In this document: in pieces, positions 7,973 to 13,762 of the stretch
How the letters are laid out: every line of letters begins with the position of its first letter
How positions within the stretch are numbered: the first letter of the stretch is position 1
DNA from: Clostridiaceae bacterium
GTDB taxonomy: Bacteria; Bacillota; Clostridia; Oscillospirales; Acutalibacteraceae
Length of the DNA: 20,320 nucleotides
Direction of reading: 5' to 3'
NCBI GenBank assembly: GCA_016292455.1
Contig: JAEDIL010000023.1
Location: 1 to 20,320, forward strand
Translations under genes and position numbers: made by a program
Notes under the pieces: model-generated
Seen by the model: only the letters and a program-made list of their open reading frames with translations
What the model was told of the DNA's origin: nothing
Database searches by the model: none

Positions 7973-9355
7973 ATGAAAATTGAGCATAGAGGACTCAGCG
8001 AAATCAACGGCTCGCTTGTTATCCTTGACGGCGTTAAAAAGCCGATGAACGAAGAGCTTGTTGAAATTCAGCTTGACGACAAAACAAAGCGCACCGGCAG
8101 AATTGTTGCAATTGAGGGCAGCAGAGCCGCCGTTCAGGTTTTTGAGGGTACGCGCGGAATTTCAATGGTCAATACGACGACTACCCTGACGGGAAAGCCC
8201 ATGGAAATGAAGCTTTCGCCGGAGATTCTCGGCCGCGTTTTTGACGGTCTGGGCCGTCCGATTGACGGACTCGGAGAGATTTTTCCGAAAATGAGACTGA
8301 ACATCAACGGAAAGCCGATCAACCCCGTTTCCCGCGTCTATCCCCAAAACTATATCAGAACAGGAATTTCTTCAATAGATTGTCTGACTACTCTCATCAG
8401 GGGGCAGAAGCTGCCGATTTTCAGCGGCTCGGGCATGAGCCACAATGAGCTTGCCGTTCAGATCGTCCGGCAGGCATCAATTGCGGATAACGATGATTTT
8501 GCAATTGTCTTTGCTGCAATGGGTGTTAAAAATGACGTTGCGCAATACTTCCGCTCTTCGTTTGAAAAGGCAAACGTAATGGACCGCGTTGTAATGTTCC
8601 TCAACCTTTCAAACGACCCGATAATTGAAAGAATAATCACGCCCCGCTGTGCTCTTACCGCTGCGGAGTATCTTGCTTATGAACTCGGAAAGCATATTCT
8701 GGTTATTCTTACGGACATGACATCATACTGTGAAGCTCTGCGTGAGTTCAGCTCCTCAAAGGGAGAAATTCCCGGAAGAAAGGGCTACCCCGGCTACCTT
8801 TATTCCGACCTTGCAACGCTTTATGAGCGCGCGGGTATTATTAAGGGCTCGCCCGGTTCTGTTACTCAGATTCCGATTCTGACAATGCCCAACGATGACA
8901 TCACTCACCCGATACCCGACCTCACCGGCTACATCACCGAAGGTCAGATTGTTCTTGACAGGGGACTTGACACCAAGGGTATCTATCCGCCGGTCAATGT
9001 TCTTCCGTCGCTTTCGCGTCTTATGAAAGACGGCATCGGTGCGGGCTATACAAGAGAGGACCACCAGGCGCTTGCCAACCAGCTTTTTGCTTCCTACGCA
9101 AAGGTTCAGGACGCGAGGGCGCTCGCTTCCGTAATCGGTGAGGATGAGCTTTCCGAAAACGATAAGCTTATTATGAACTTCGGCAGGGAGTTTGAAAAGG
9201 TTTTCATCAATCAGGGCGAAAATGAAAACAGAACGATTGAACAGACCCTTGATCTCGGCTGGAAGCTGCTTTCAATGCTTCCGCGCAGCGAGCTTGACCG
9301 CGTTGACGAAGAATTGCTCAAAAAGTATCTGCCGCGCACAGCGGATAAGGAGTGA
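7973..9355 (+). CDS. ntpB: V-type ATP synthase regulatory subunit B
   Basis: Subunit B (460 aa) is the non-catalytic partner of A; it lacks a Walker A lysine loop (SGSGMSHNE replaces it) but supplies the arginine finger to the catalytic site. That arginine is R349 in VLPSLSRLMKDGIG, matching R350 of E. hirae. The stretches PIFSGSGMSHNELA and EYLAYELGKHILVILTDMT are diagnostic of B subunits. AGGGGG is 6 bases from the ATG. Length is normal. ntpD follows after six bases. Confidence 0.98.
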   Translation: MKIEHRGLSEINGSLVILDGVKKPMNEELVEIQLDDKTKRTGRIVAIEGSRAAVQVFEGTRGISMVNTTTTLTGKPMEMKLSPEILGRVFDGLGRPIDGLGEIFPKMRLNINGKPINPVSRVYPQNYIRTGISSIDCLTTLIRGQKLPIFSGSGMSHNELAVQIVRQASIADNDDFAIVFAAMGVKNDVAQYFRSSFEKANVMDRVVMFLNLSNDPIIERIITPRCALTAAEYLAYELGKHILVILTDMTSYCEALREFSSSKGEIPGRKGYPGYLYSDLATLYERAGIIKGSPGSVTQIPILTMPNDDITHPIPDLTGYITEGQIVLDRGLDTKGIYPPVNVLPSLSRLMKDGIGAGYTREDHQALANQLFASYAKVQDARALASVIGEDELSENDKLIMNFGREFEKVFINQGENENRTIEQTLDLGWKLLSMLPRSELDRVDEELLKKYLPRTADKE

Positions 9356-9361
9356 TAAAAT

Positions 9362-9973
9362 ATGAGTCAGCAGGTCTTTCCGACAAAGGCAAACCTGATG
9401 AACACCAAAAAGTCGCTCCGGCTTGCAAAGCTTGGATATGACTTGATGGACAGAAAACGCAACATACTTGTCCGGGAAATGATGAGTCTTATAGACAAGG
9501 CGAAGGATGTTCAGAAAAATATCGGACAGGTTTATGAAAAAGCCTATGCAGCTTTGAGAAGCGCCGACCTTTCGCTCGGCGACTGCTCGCGCTTTGCCGG
9601 CGCAATTCCCATCGGCGATGACCTGAAAATTGATTACCGCAGCGTTATGGGCGTTGAAATTCCGACTGTTGAGCAGGTTGAAGAGAAGAGCGATGTGTCT
9701 TTTTTCGGCTTTGAACAAACGAACTCGGCCTTTGATGAAGCGTGTGTGCTTTTCGGTCAGGTTAAAAAGCTGACCGCCGAGCTGGCGGAAATTGAAAACT
9801 CCGTCTGCCGCCTTGCGGACGCGGTGAAAAAGACGCAGAAGCGTTCCAACGCGCTTTCAAACATCATGATTCCCCGCCTTGAAGAGACAGTCAGATATAT
9901 TACCGATGCACTTGAAGAAAAGGAAAGGGAAGACTTTTCCCGTCTCAAAATTACAAAAAAGAGCAAAAACTGA
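9362..9973 (+). CDS. ntpD: V-type ATP synthase subunit D
   Basis: Subunit D (203 aa) is the central rotor axle, a long antiparallel coiled coil that turns inside the A3B3 head and docks on F and C. The start MSQQVFPTKANLMNTKKSLRL and the C-terminal segment KRSNALSNIMIPRLEETVRYI are the conserved ends of this family. AAGGAG overlaps the end of ntpB. This is the last gene of the operon. No intrinsic terminator is visible between it and the next promoter at 10004, so some read-through into the lipoprotein gene is possible. Confidence 0.95.
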   Translation: MSQQVFPTKANLMNTKKSLRLAKLGYDLMDRKRNILVREMMSLIDKAKDVQKNIGQVYEKAYAALRSADLSLGDCSRFAGAIPIGDDLKIDYRSVMGVEIPTVEQVEEKSDVSFFGFEQTNSAFDEACVLFGQVKKLTAELAEIENSVCRLADAVKKTQKRSNALSNIMIPRLEETVRYITDALEEKEREDFSRLKITKKSKN

Positions 9974-10003
9974 AAAATCTGCAAAGGTTACACTTTTGTT
10001 CTC

Positions 10004-10032
10004 TTTACAAGTCTGTAAACATATTGTATAAT
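10004..10032 (+). promoter_or_regulatory. Sigma-A promoter of the lipoprotein gene, with an overlapping palindrome
   Basis: TTTACA (10004-10009), a 17-base spacer and a perfect TATAAT (10027-10032) form a strong promoter 54 bases before the start codon. The -35 element is one arm of a perfect inverted repeat, TTTACA-AGTC-TGTAAA (10004-10019), which could be an operator for a dimeric regulator or a coincidence. Confidence 0.7.
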
Positions 10033-10038
10033 GCCATT

Positions 10039-10060
10039 GGACAGCCGGAATCGGTTGTTC
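10039..10060 (+). promoter_or_regulatory. 5'-terminal stem-loop in the lipoprotein mRNA leader
   Basis: GGACAGCCG (10039-10047) pairs with CGGTTGTTC (10052-10060), 9 bp including two G-U pairs, around the loop GAAT. The expected start point, 7 bases after the -10 box, is 10039, so the transcript would begin with this hairpin. No U tract follows (an A run does), so it is not a terminator. A stabilising 5' hairpin is the simplest reading. Confidence 0.45.
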
Positions 10061-10085
10061 CAAAAAAATTTTGGAGGTTAATCTT

Positions 10086-10517
10086 ATGATCAAAAAAATT
10101 ACGGCTATTGCTCTTGTTCTGGCTGTTGTTGTCTGCTGTTTTGCAGCCTGCGGCTTTACTCCGGACAAAAAGATTATCGGTTCATGGAAGGATTCAACCG
10201 GCGTTGTCGGAATTGAATTCAAGGAAGGCGGCGTTGTAAAAATTACCGGTAACGGCTCGGCAATTTCCTCTCTCCTTTCAAAAGTCAGCATTGACACCGA
10301 GGGTACATACGCTGTTTCCAAGGATGAAAACAAGCAGTATCATCTTGTAATCAACATCAACGTTGTAATCGCCGTTAAGCTTGAATATATCATTACCGAT
10401 GTTTCAAAAGATGTTCTCACCCTTAAAGCTGTTGACAGCGACAAGACCATTACCTTTGTCAAGGCAGTTGCTGCACCGTCAACAAGCGCACCGGCAGCAG
10501 AAACCACCGCTGCCTGA
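10086..10517 (+). CDS. Small lipoprotein with one lipocalin-like/DUF5640-type domain
   Basis: This is a predicted membrane-anchored lipoprotein (143 aa). Residues 1-17 are a hydrophobic export signal, then CFAAC provides a lipobox-like cleavage site with the lipidated Cys at residue 22. Residues 30-127 form one beta-rich domain beginning IIGSWKDS and ending ITFVKA, the pattern of small lipocalin-like 'GxW' domains annotated as DUF5640/DUF4923-like in Clostridia. The tail is Ala/Ser/Thr-rich and disordered. The start is the ATG at 10086 with GGAGG at 10073-10077; a TTG at 10071 lies upstream of the SD and is rejected. It has its own promoter. The neighbouring gene carries three copies of the same domain. 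Ligand and function are unknown. Confidence 0.8.
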   Translation: MIKKITAIALVLAVVVCCFAACGFTPDKKIIGSWKDSTGVVGIEFKEGGVVKITGNGSAISSLLSKVSIDTEGTYAVSKDENKQYHLVININVVIAVKLEYIITDVSKDVLTLKAVDSDKTITFVKAVAAPSTSAPAAETTAA

Positions 10518-10522
10518 CGCTC

Positions 10523-10552
10523 CGGACAGAACGTTTCGACCGAAAATATAAT
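10523..10552 (+). promoter_or_regulatory. Probable promoter of the three-repeat envelope gene
   Basis: A perfect TATAAT (10547-10552) lies in an A/T-rich stretch; the best -35 is CGGACA (10523-10528) at 18 bases, matching only 4 of 6. It sits 97 bases before the ATG at 10649. The -10 is convincing, the -35 weak, so an activator or co-transcription from the upstream gene is possible. Confidence 0.4.
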
Positions 10553-10559
10553 ATCAGCT

Positions 10560-10602
10560 GCCGCAATCACAAAAACAATGGAGTTGCTTTTGCGTTTGCG
10601 GC
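10560..10602 (+). promoter_or_regulatory. Long leader hairpin before the three-repeat envelope gene
   Basis: GCCGCAA (10560-10566) pairs with TTGCGGC (10596-10602). The interior continues with CAAAA/TTTTG and CAA/TTG helices separated by small mismatches, closing on the loop TGGAG. The tail is only TTTGTT, so it is at best a leaky terminator or attenuator. It also starts one base after the expected transcription start (10559) of the promoter just upstream, like the hairpin of the preceding gene. Confidence 0.45.
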
Positions 10603-10648
10603 TTTGTTAAAACGGTCAGCAATAATCTGGAAACGGAGGAAAAGCAAA

Positions 10649-11776
10649 ATGAAAAAAAGCACAAAAATTCTGATTTCGGTGATTGCCGCAACGCTCGTTC
10701 TCTGCATTGCAACAATCATCGGCGTCAGCGTTTCAAAAAACAGGGACAATGAACCGTCGGTGACGTATTCAGACTCGTCACAGAGTGAAAGTGGGCAGAG
10801 CAGTGCGGCTGAAACAACTGCCGCTGAAAGCACAACCGCCGCGCCCTCTTTGCAGCAGCAGCTTCTCGGAAAATGGAGAGACAGCGCAAATATGAGCGGG
10901 TTTGAGTTTTTTGAAGACGGAACCGTGAATGTGACTTATGTCAACATTTCCGTTGTCAACGGAACGGTAAAGGGCACATATACCGTTTCAGGAAATACGC
11001 TCGACGTCAAGTTTTCAATCTACACCAAAACCGTTCATAAGTCCTATGAGGTCTCGGTCATTCCTGAAACTGAGCTCACTCTCAAAAACAAGGAGGACGG
11101 TGAGGTTTCCACCTATTCGTTCGTAAAAGAGAATGCTCAGCAGACGTCTGCCGTTTCTTCACCTGCTGTCAGCAGCGAAGGAATTGTCGGAACATGGGTT
11201 GACAGCGACGGCAGCATCAAATACAGCTTCAACGCCGATTCCTCGGTTGACATCAGCTTTAACGAAGCAATTATGTCATCGGTTTCCGACGTAGAGCTGA
11301 ACGGAATATACAGAGGAATATACATGACGAACGAAGACAGCATGACTGTTCAGTTCACGATGAACGAAACCAAGGTTACTCAGGAGTTCACTTACAGGAT
11401 TTCAGGAAACACACTGAGCCTTGTTGACCGGAACGGAGAAACAACTCTCCTTGTCCGCAAATCTGCCGGAAGCTTTTCGTCAAACACAGGTCTCGTCGGA
11501 AAATGGACTGACGGAGCAGATATGAGCGGCTACAATTTCAGAAGTGACGGAACTGTTGACGTGACTTATGTCAACTTCACCGTTCCCGTAATCAACACAA
11601 AGATTGACGGAACCTACCCGGGAACATATTCCGTTTCCGGCGGAAGGCTGACCGTAAACTTTTCAATCTACGGAAAAACAATTACGGATACCTATGAGTT
11701 TTCAATTTCAGGAGATACTCTGACTCTCAAAGACGTTGAGGACGGAAAGGTCTCGACATACAGGAGGGCAGGCTGA
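10649..11776 (+). CDS. Membrane-anchored protein with three DUF5640/lipocalin-like repeats
   Basis: This is a predicted extracytoplasmic protein of 375 aa. Residues 7-29 are a single hydrophobic segment after a Lys-rich start; there is no good lipobox, so it is read as a signal anchor. A Ser/Thr/Glu linker (31-69) leads to three related domains at about 72-160, 178-271 and 281-374, each opening LLGKW, IVGTW or LVGKW and closing with a [ST]LxxxxGE/GK-type hairpin. Repeats 1 and 3 are closest (MSG[FY]xF..DGTV[ND]VTYVN), pointing to a later internal duplication. The ATG at 10649 has GGAGG 9 bases upstream; a farther start at 10604 is ahead of the SD. The stop overlaps the next start (TGATG). Function is unknown; the domain matches that of the preceding lipoprotein. 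Confidence 0.78.
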   Translation: MKKSTKILISVIAATLVLCIATIIGVSVSKNRDNEPSVTYSDSSQSESGQSSAAETTAAESTTAAPSLQQQLLGKWRDSANMSGFEFFEDGTVNVTYVNISVVNGTVKGTYTVSGNTLDVKFSIYTKTVHKSYEVSVIPETELTLKNKEDGEVSTYSFVKENAQQTSAVSSPAVSSEGIVGTWVDSDGSIKYSFNADSSVDISFNEAIMSSVSDVELNGIYRGIYMTNEDSMTVQFTMNETKVTQEFTYRISGNTLSLVDRNGETTLLVRKSAGSFSSNTGLVGKWTDGADMSGYNFRSDGTVDVTYVNFTVPVINTKIDGTYPGTYSVSGGRLTVNFSIYGKTITDTYEFSISGDTLTLKDVEDGKVSTYRRAG

Positions 11777-12270
11777 TGACCGAAAAGGAAAAGGTATATG
11801 CCGCCCTTGATGAGCTGGGAATAAAGTATAAGGTTATTGACCACCCGGAAGTGCATACCATTGAGGAAATGGACGCGCTCGGAGTTTTTACGGACGGAGA
11901 GGTCTGCAAAAATCTTTTTTTGCGCAACGCAAACGGAAAGACTCATTACGTTGTTTCAATGCTTAAAGACAAGCATCCGGACATTCAGAACACCATCCGT
12001 TCACAGCTCGGCTGTTCAAGGCTTTCTTTCGGTTCTGACGAAAGACTTTTGAAGCACCTCGGACTTAAACCCGGAGCTGTTTCACCGTTCGGAATAATCA
12101 ACGATGATTCCCACGAGGTCAACCTTGTTTTTGACAGCGACCTTAAAAATGTTGAAGGCTATGTCGGCTTTCATCCGAATGACTGCACGTCCTTTGTCTG
12201 GCTGAATTTCAGCGATCTTCTCAGATTTATACGGCATTACGGCAACGATGTTTATTACATTGACTGCTGA
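11776..12270 (+). CDS. YbaK/PrdX-type aminoacyl-tRNA deacylase
   Basis: This is a single-domain trans-editing protein (164 aa) of the YbaK/ProX (PrdX) family, which hydrolyses mischarged aminoacyl-tRNA, typically Ala- or Cys-tRNA(Pro), in the cytoplasm. The conserved lysine needed in YbaK proteins appears as K45 in VCKNLFLR. Other PrdX-like landmarks are LKDKHPD, the LSFGSDERL segment, KPGAVSPFGIINDD, and HPNDCTSFVWL near the end. The exact misacylated substrate cannot be decided from sequence reading. The ATG at 11776 overlaps the previous stop by one base and has AGGAGGG 7 bases upstream, so it is translationally coupled to the membrane-repeat gene. A strong terminator follows at once. Confidence 0.88.
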   Translation: MTEKEKVYAALDELGIKYKVIDHPEVHTIEEMDALGVFTDGEVCKNLFLRNANGKTHYVVSMLKDKHPDIQNTIRSQLGCSRLSFGSDERLLKHLGLKPGAVSPFGIINDDSHEVNLVFDSDLKNVEGYVGFHPNDCTSFVWLNFSDLLRFIRHYGNDVYYIDC

Positions 12271-12279
12271 TGCCGCGGC

Positions 12280-12308
12280 GAATAAACACCGTCTTTTTTT
12301 CATATTTA
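12280..12308 (+). promoter_or_regulatory. Candidate sigma-E promoter for spmA-spmB
   Basis: GAATAAA (12280-12286), exactly 14 bases, then CATATTTA (12301-12308) fits the published B. subtilis sigma-E pattern (ZHATAXX-14-CATACAHT): the -35 fits fully, the -10 five of eight. Transcription would begin near 12315, inside the right arm of the upstream terminator, so the mRNA would lack the left arm and leave the SD-like AAAGGA free. This is inference, supported by sigma-E control of spmA/spmB in B. subtilis. Confidence 0.4.
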
Positions 12309-12332
12309 TTGAAAAAAGGACGGTGCTTTTTT
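12287..12332 (+). terminator. Strong intrinsic terminator after the deacylase gene
   Basis: A 16-bp stem (12287-12302 with 12310-12325, one G-U pair) closes on the loop TATTTAT and is followed by C and six T residues (12327-12332). The ATG of spmA comes immediately after the T tract. It should end transcripts coming from the lipoprotein genes. Confidence 0.9.
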
Positions 12333-12920
12333 ATGATGAACTATGTCTGGCCGGTTATAATTCTTTTTGCTTTTGTTTCAAGCATACTGACCGGCAATAT
12401 GTCCGCGCTTTCTTCTTCGGTAATTCAGGGCGGGCAGGACGCGGTCAATCTGCTTTTGCGTTTGGTTTCAATGCTCTGTCTCTGGGGCGGAATTATGGAA
12501 ATTGCCGAAAGCGCCGGAGTGACAAGGGCTTTCAGCCGCCTGCTTTCGCCGGTTCTTAAACTGGTTTTTCCGCGCCTGAGAAAAAACGAATATGTCCTTG
12601 AAGCGGTTTCAATGAACATCACCGCCAATGTTCTCGGGCTCGGAAATGCGGCAACCCCGCTCGGGCTGGAAGCAATGCGCCGCTTGCAGGAAATCAACCC
12701 GCGCGGTGACAGCGCAAGCGACGAAATGGTTGTTTTTGTTGTGATGAATACTGCTGCAATGCATATTGTTCCGACAACGGTTGCAACACTGAGGGGGCAG
12801 TATGGCTCACAAAGTCCGATGGCAATAATGCCGGCATCAATTCTGACGTCCTTCTGTGCGCTGACCGTTGCCGTCACCTGCGCAAAGCTCGGCAACAGAC
12901 TGGGGAAGAAAAAGCTATGA
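12333..12920 (+). CDS. spmA: Spore maturation protein A
   Basis: SpmA (195 aa; the B. subtilis protein is about the same size) is a multi-span membrane protein with the nucleoside-recognition 'Gate' fold. With SpmB it is needed for full spore-core dehydration and heat resistance. The opening MNYVWPVIILFAF, the ESAGVTRAFSRLLSPVLKL segment and ANVLGLGNAATPLGLEAM are typical. I start at 12333 (the second ATG at 12336 is equally possible); upstream in-frame codons run through the terminator. The only SD is AAAGGA (12315-12320), 12 bases away and inside the terminator stem. It overlaps spmB by four bases. Confidence 0.92.
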   Translation: MMNYVWPVIILFAFVSSILTGNMSALSSSVIQGGQDAVNLLLRLVSMLCLWGGIMEIAESAGVTRAFSRLLSPVLKLVFPRLRKNEYVLEAVSMNITANVLGLGNAATPLGLEAMRRLQEINPRGDSASDEMVVFVVMNTAAMHIVPTTVATLRGQYGSQSPMAIMPASILTSFCALTVAVTCAKLGNRLGKKKL

Positions 12921-13444
12921 TGGACGTTCTCGGAATCTGGGTGCTGCCGTCTATGGTGGTGCTCATTGTTGTTTTCGGTCTTTTCAAAAAGGTCAGGGTT
13001 TTTGACCTTTTCATGAGCGGAGCGAAAAAAGGGCTTATGACTGTTTATGAGCTTCTGCCCACAATAACCGGTCTGGTCGTTGCCGTAACGATGCTCAGGG
13101 CAAGCGGAGGAATGGAGCTGATTGCAAAAGCGTTTGCGCCTGTTGCCGCGCTCCTCGGAGTGCCGGAGGAAACAGTGCCGATGGCTTTGCTCAGCCCTGT
13201 TTCGGGCGGCGGCTCACTGACTCTTTTTGAGTCGGTTCTGAAAAGCGACGGGCCTGATTCCTTTCTCGGGCAGGTTGCTTCGGTTCTTATGGGTTCAACG
13301 GACACAACACTTTATGCCGTAACAGTGTACTACTCCGCAATAGGAATCAAAAAAACACGCCATACACTTTATGCCGGACTTGCGGCCGACTTTGCGTCGT
13401 TTGTCCTGTCGCCGTTTTTTGTGCAGCTGACGCTTTACCGCTGA
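12917..13444 (+). CDS. spmB: Spore maturation protein B
   Basis: SpmB (175 aa) is the partner of SpmA, also a Gate-domain membrane protein with hydrophobic helices near residues 5-22 and 50-65 and toward the C-terminus. LLPTITGLVVAVTMLRASGG, MALLSPVSGGGSLTLFE and LMGSTDTTLYAVTVYYSAIG are the conserved stretches. The ATGA overlap with spmA shows an operon with coupled translation; GGGAAG is the SD. The presence of spmA and spmB supports a spore-forming ancestry or lifestyle, but does not prove that the organism sporulates. Confidence 0.93.
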   Translation: MMDVLGIWVLPSMVVLIVVFGLFKKVRVFDLFMSGAKKGLMTVYELLPTITGLVVAVTMLRASGGMELIAKAFAPVAALLGVPEETVPMALLSPVSGGGSLTLFESVLKSDGPDSFLGQVASVLMGSTDTTLYAVTVYYSAIGIKKTRHTLYAGLAADFASFVLSPFFVQLTLYR

Positions 13445-13461
13445 AAGCCCGGGTTAGGGCG

Positions 13462-13480
13462 GGATTTTCAAAAATCCTTT
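13462..13480 (+). terminator. Weak terminator-like hairpin after spmB
   Basis: GGATTT (13462-13467) pairs with AAATCC (13472-13477) around a 4-base loop, followed by TTT, with a separate run of seven T's at 13491-13497. The stem is short and the T tract displaced, so termination would be partial at best. Confidence 0.3.
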
Positions 13481-13499
13481 GAACGTTGTGTTTTTTTAC

Positions 13500-13528
13500 T
13501 TGAAATGAGCAGGACGATATGATAGAAT
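13500..13528 (+). promoter_or_regulatory. Sigma-A promoter upstream of the zinc-ribbon gene
   Basis: TTGAAA (13500-13505), 17 bases, TAGAAT (13523-13528): each hexamer matches 5 of 6. The expected start point is 13535, the first base of the MITE-like element. It presumably drives the zinc-ribbon/SH3b gene through a leader of about 230 bases that is mostly the inserted element. Confidence 0.55.
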
Positions 13529-13534
13529 ATATTA

Positions 13535-13701
13535 GGGAATCTCTGAATAAATCACAGCATACGCTTTGATGCACATCTTACTTGCATATTTCCCGCCATA
13601 TTGCACAAAAGTCGCTTGAAATCCGACAGGATGCGCCCTTTGCACAATCTGACGAAAAATCTGACGGCGTAATCTGTACATCAGATTTAATCAGAGCTTC
13701 C
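13535..13701 (+). mobile_element. MITE-like non-autonomous insertion (about 167 bp)
   Basis: Imperfect 18-bp terminal inverted repeats match at 16 of 18 positions: left at 13536-13553 (GGAATCTCTGAATAAATC) and right at 13684-13701 (GATTTAATCAGAGCTTCC). TTA flanks both ends (13532-13534 and 13702-13704), a likely 3-bp target duplication of the TNA kind made by some IS5-family transposases. The interior has no coding frame of useful length but holds iterated motifs: AATCTG at 13646, 13658 and 13671, an inverted CAGATT at 13682, and TTGCACAA at 13601 and 13640. With the 40 or so bases before the next gene, this accounts for the intergenic stretch 13529-13762. Family assignment is inference. Confidence 0.65.
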
Positions 13702-13762
13702 TTAAATAACAAGGATTATTACTGACAAAAGCGATTTATAAAAGCAAAGGGAGTTGAAGAAC

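Noticed and set aside
10039..10060. Terminator of the ATPase operon
   Set aside because: The hairpin is followed by an A run, not T's, and lies downstream of a strong promoter, so it belongs to the next gene's leader.
12270..12332. Extended N-terminus for SpmA from an upstream start
   Set aside because: The extension would be encoded by the terminator stem and loop, and SpmA proteins begin at MNYxW.
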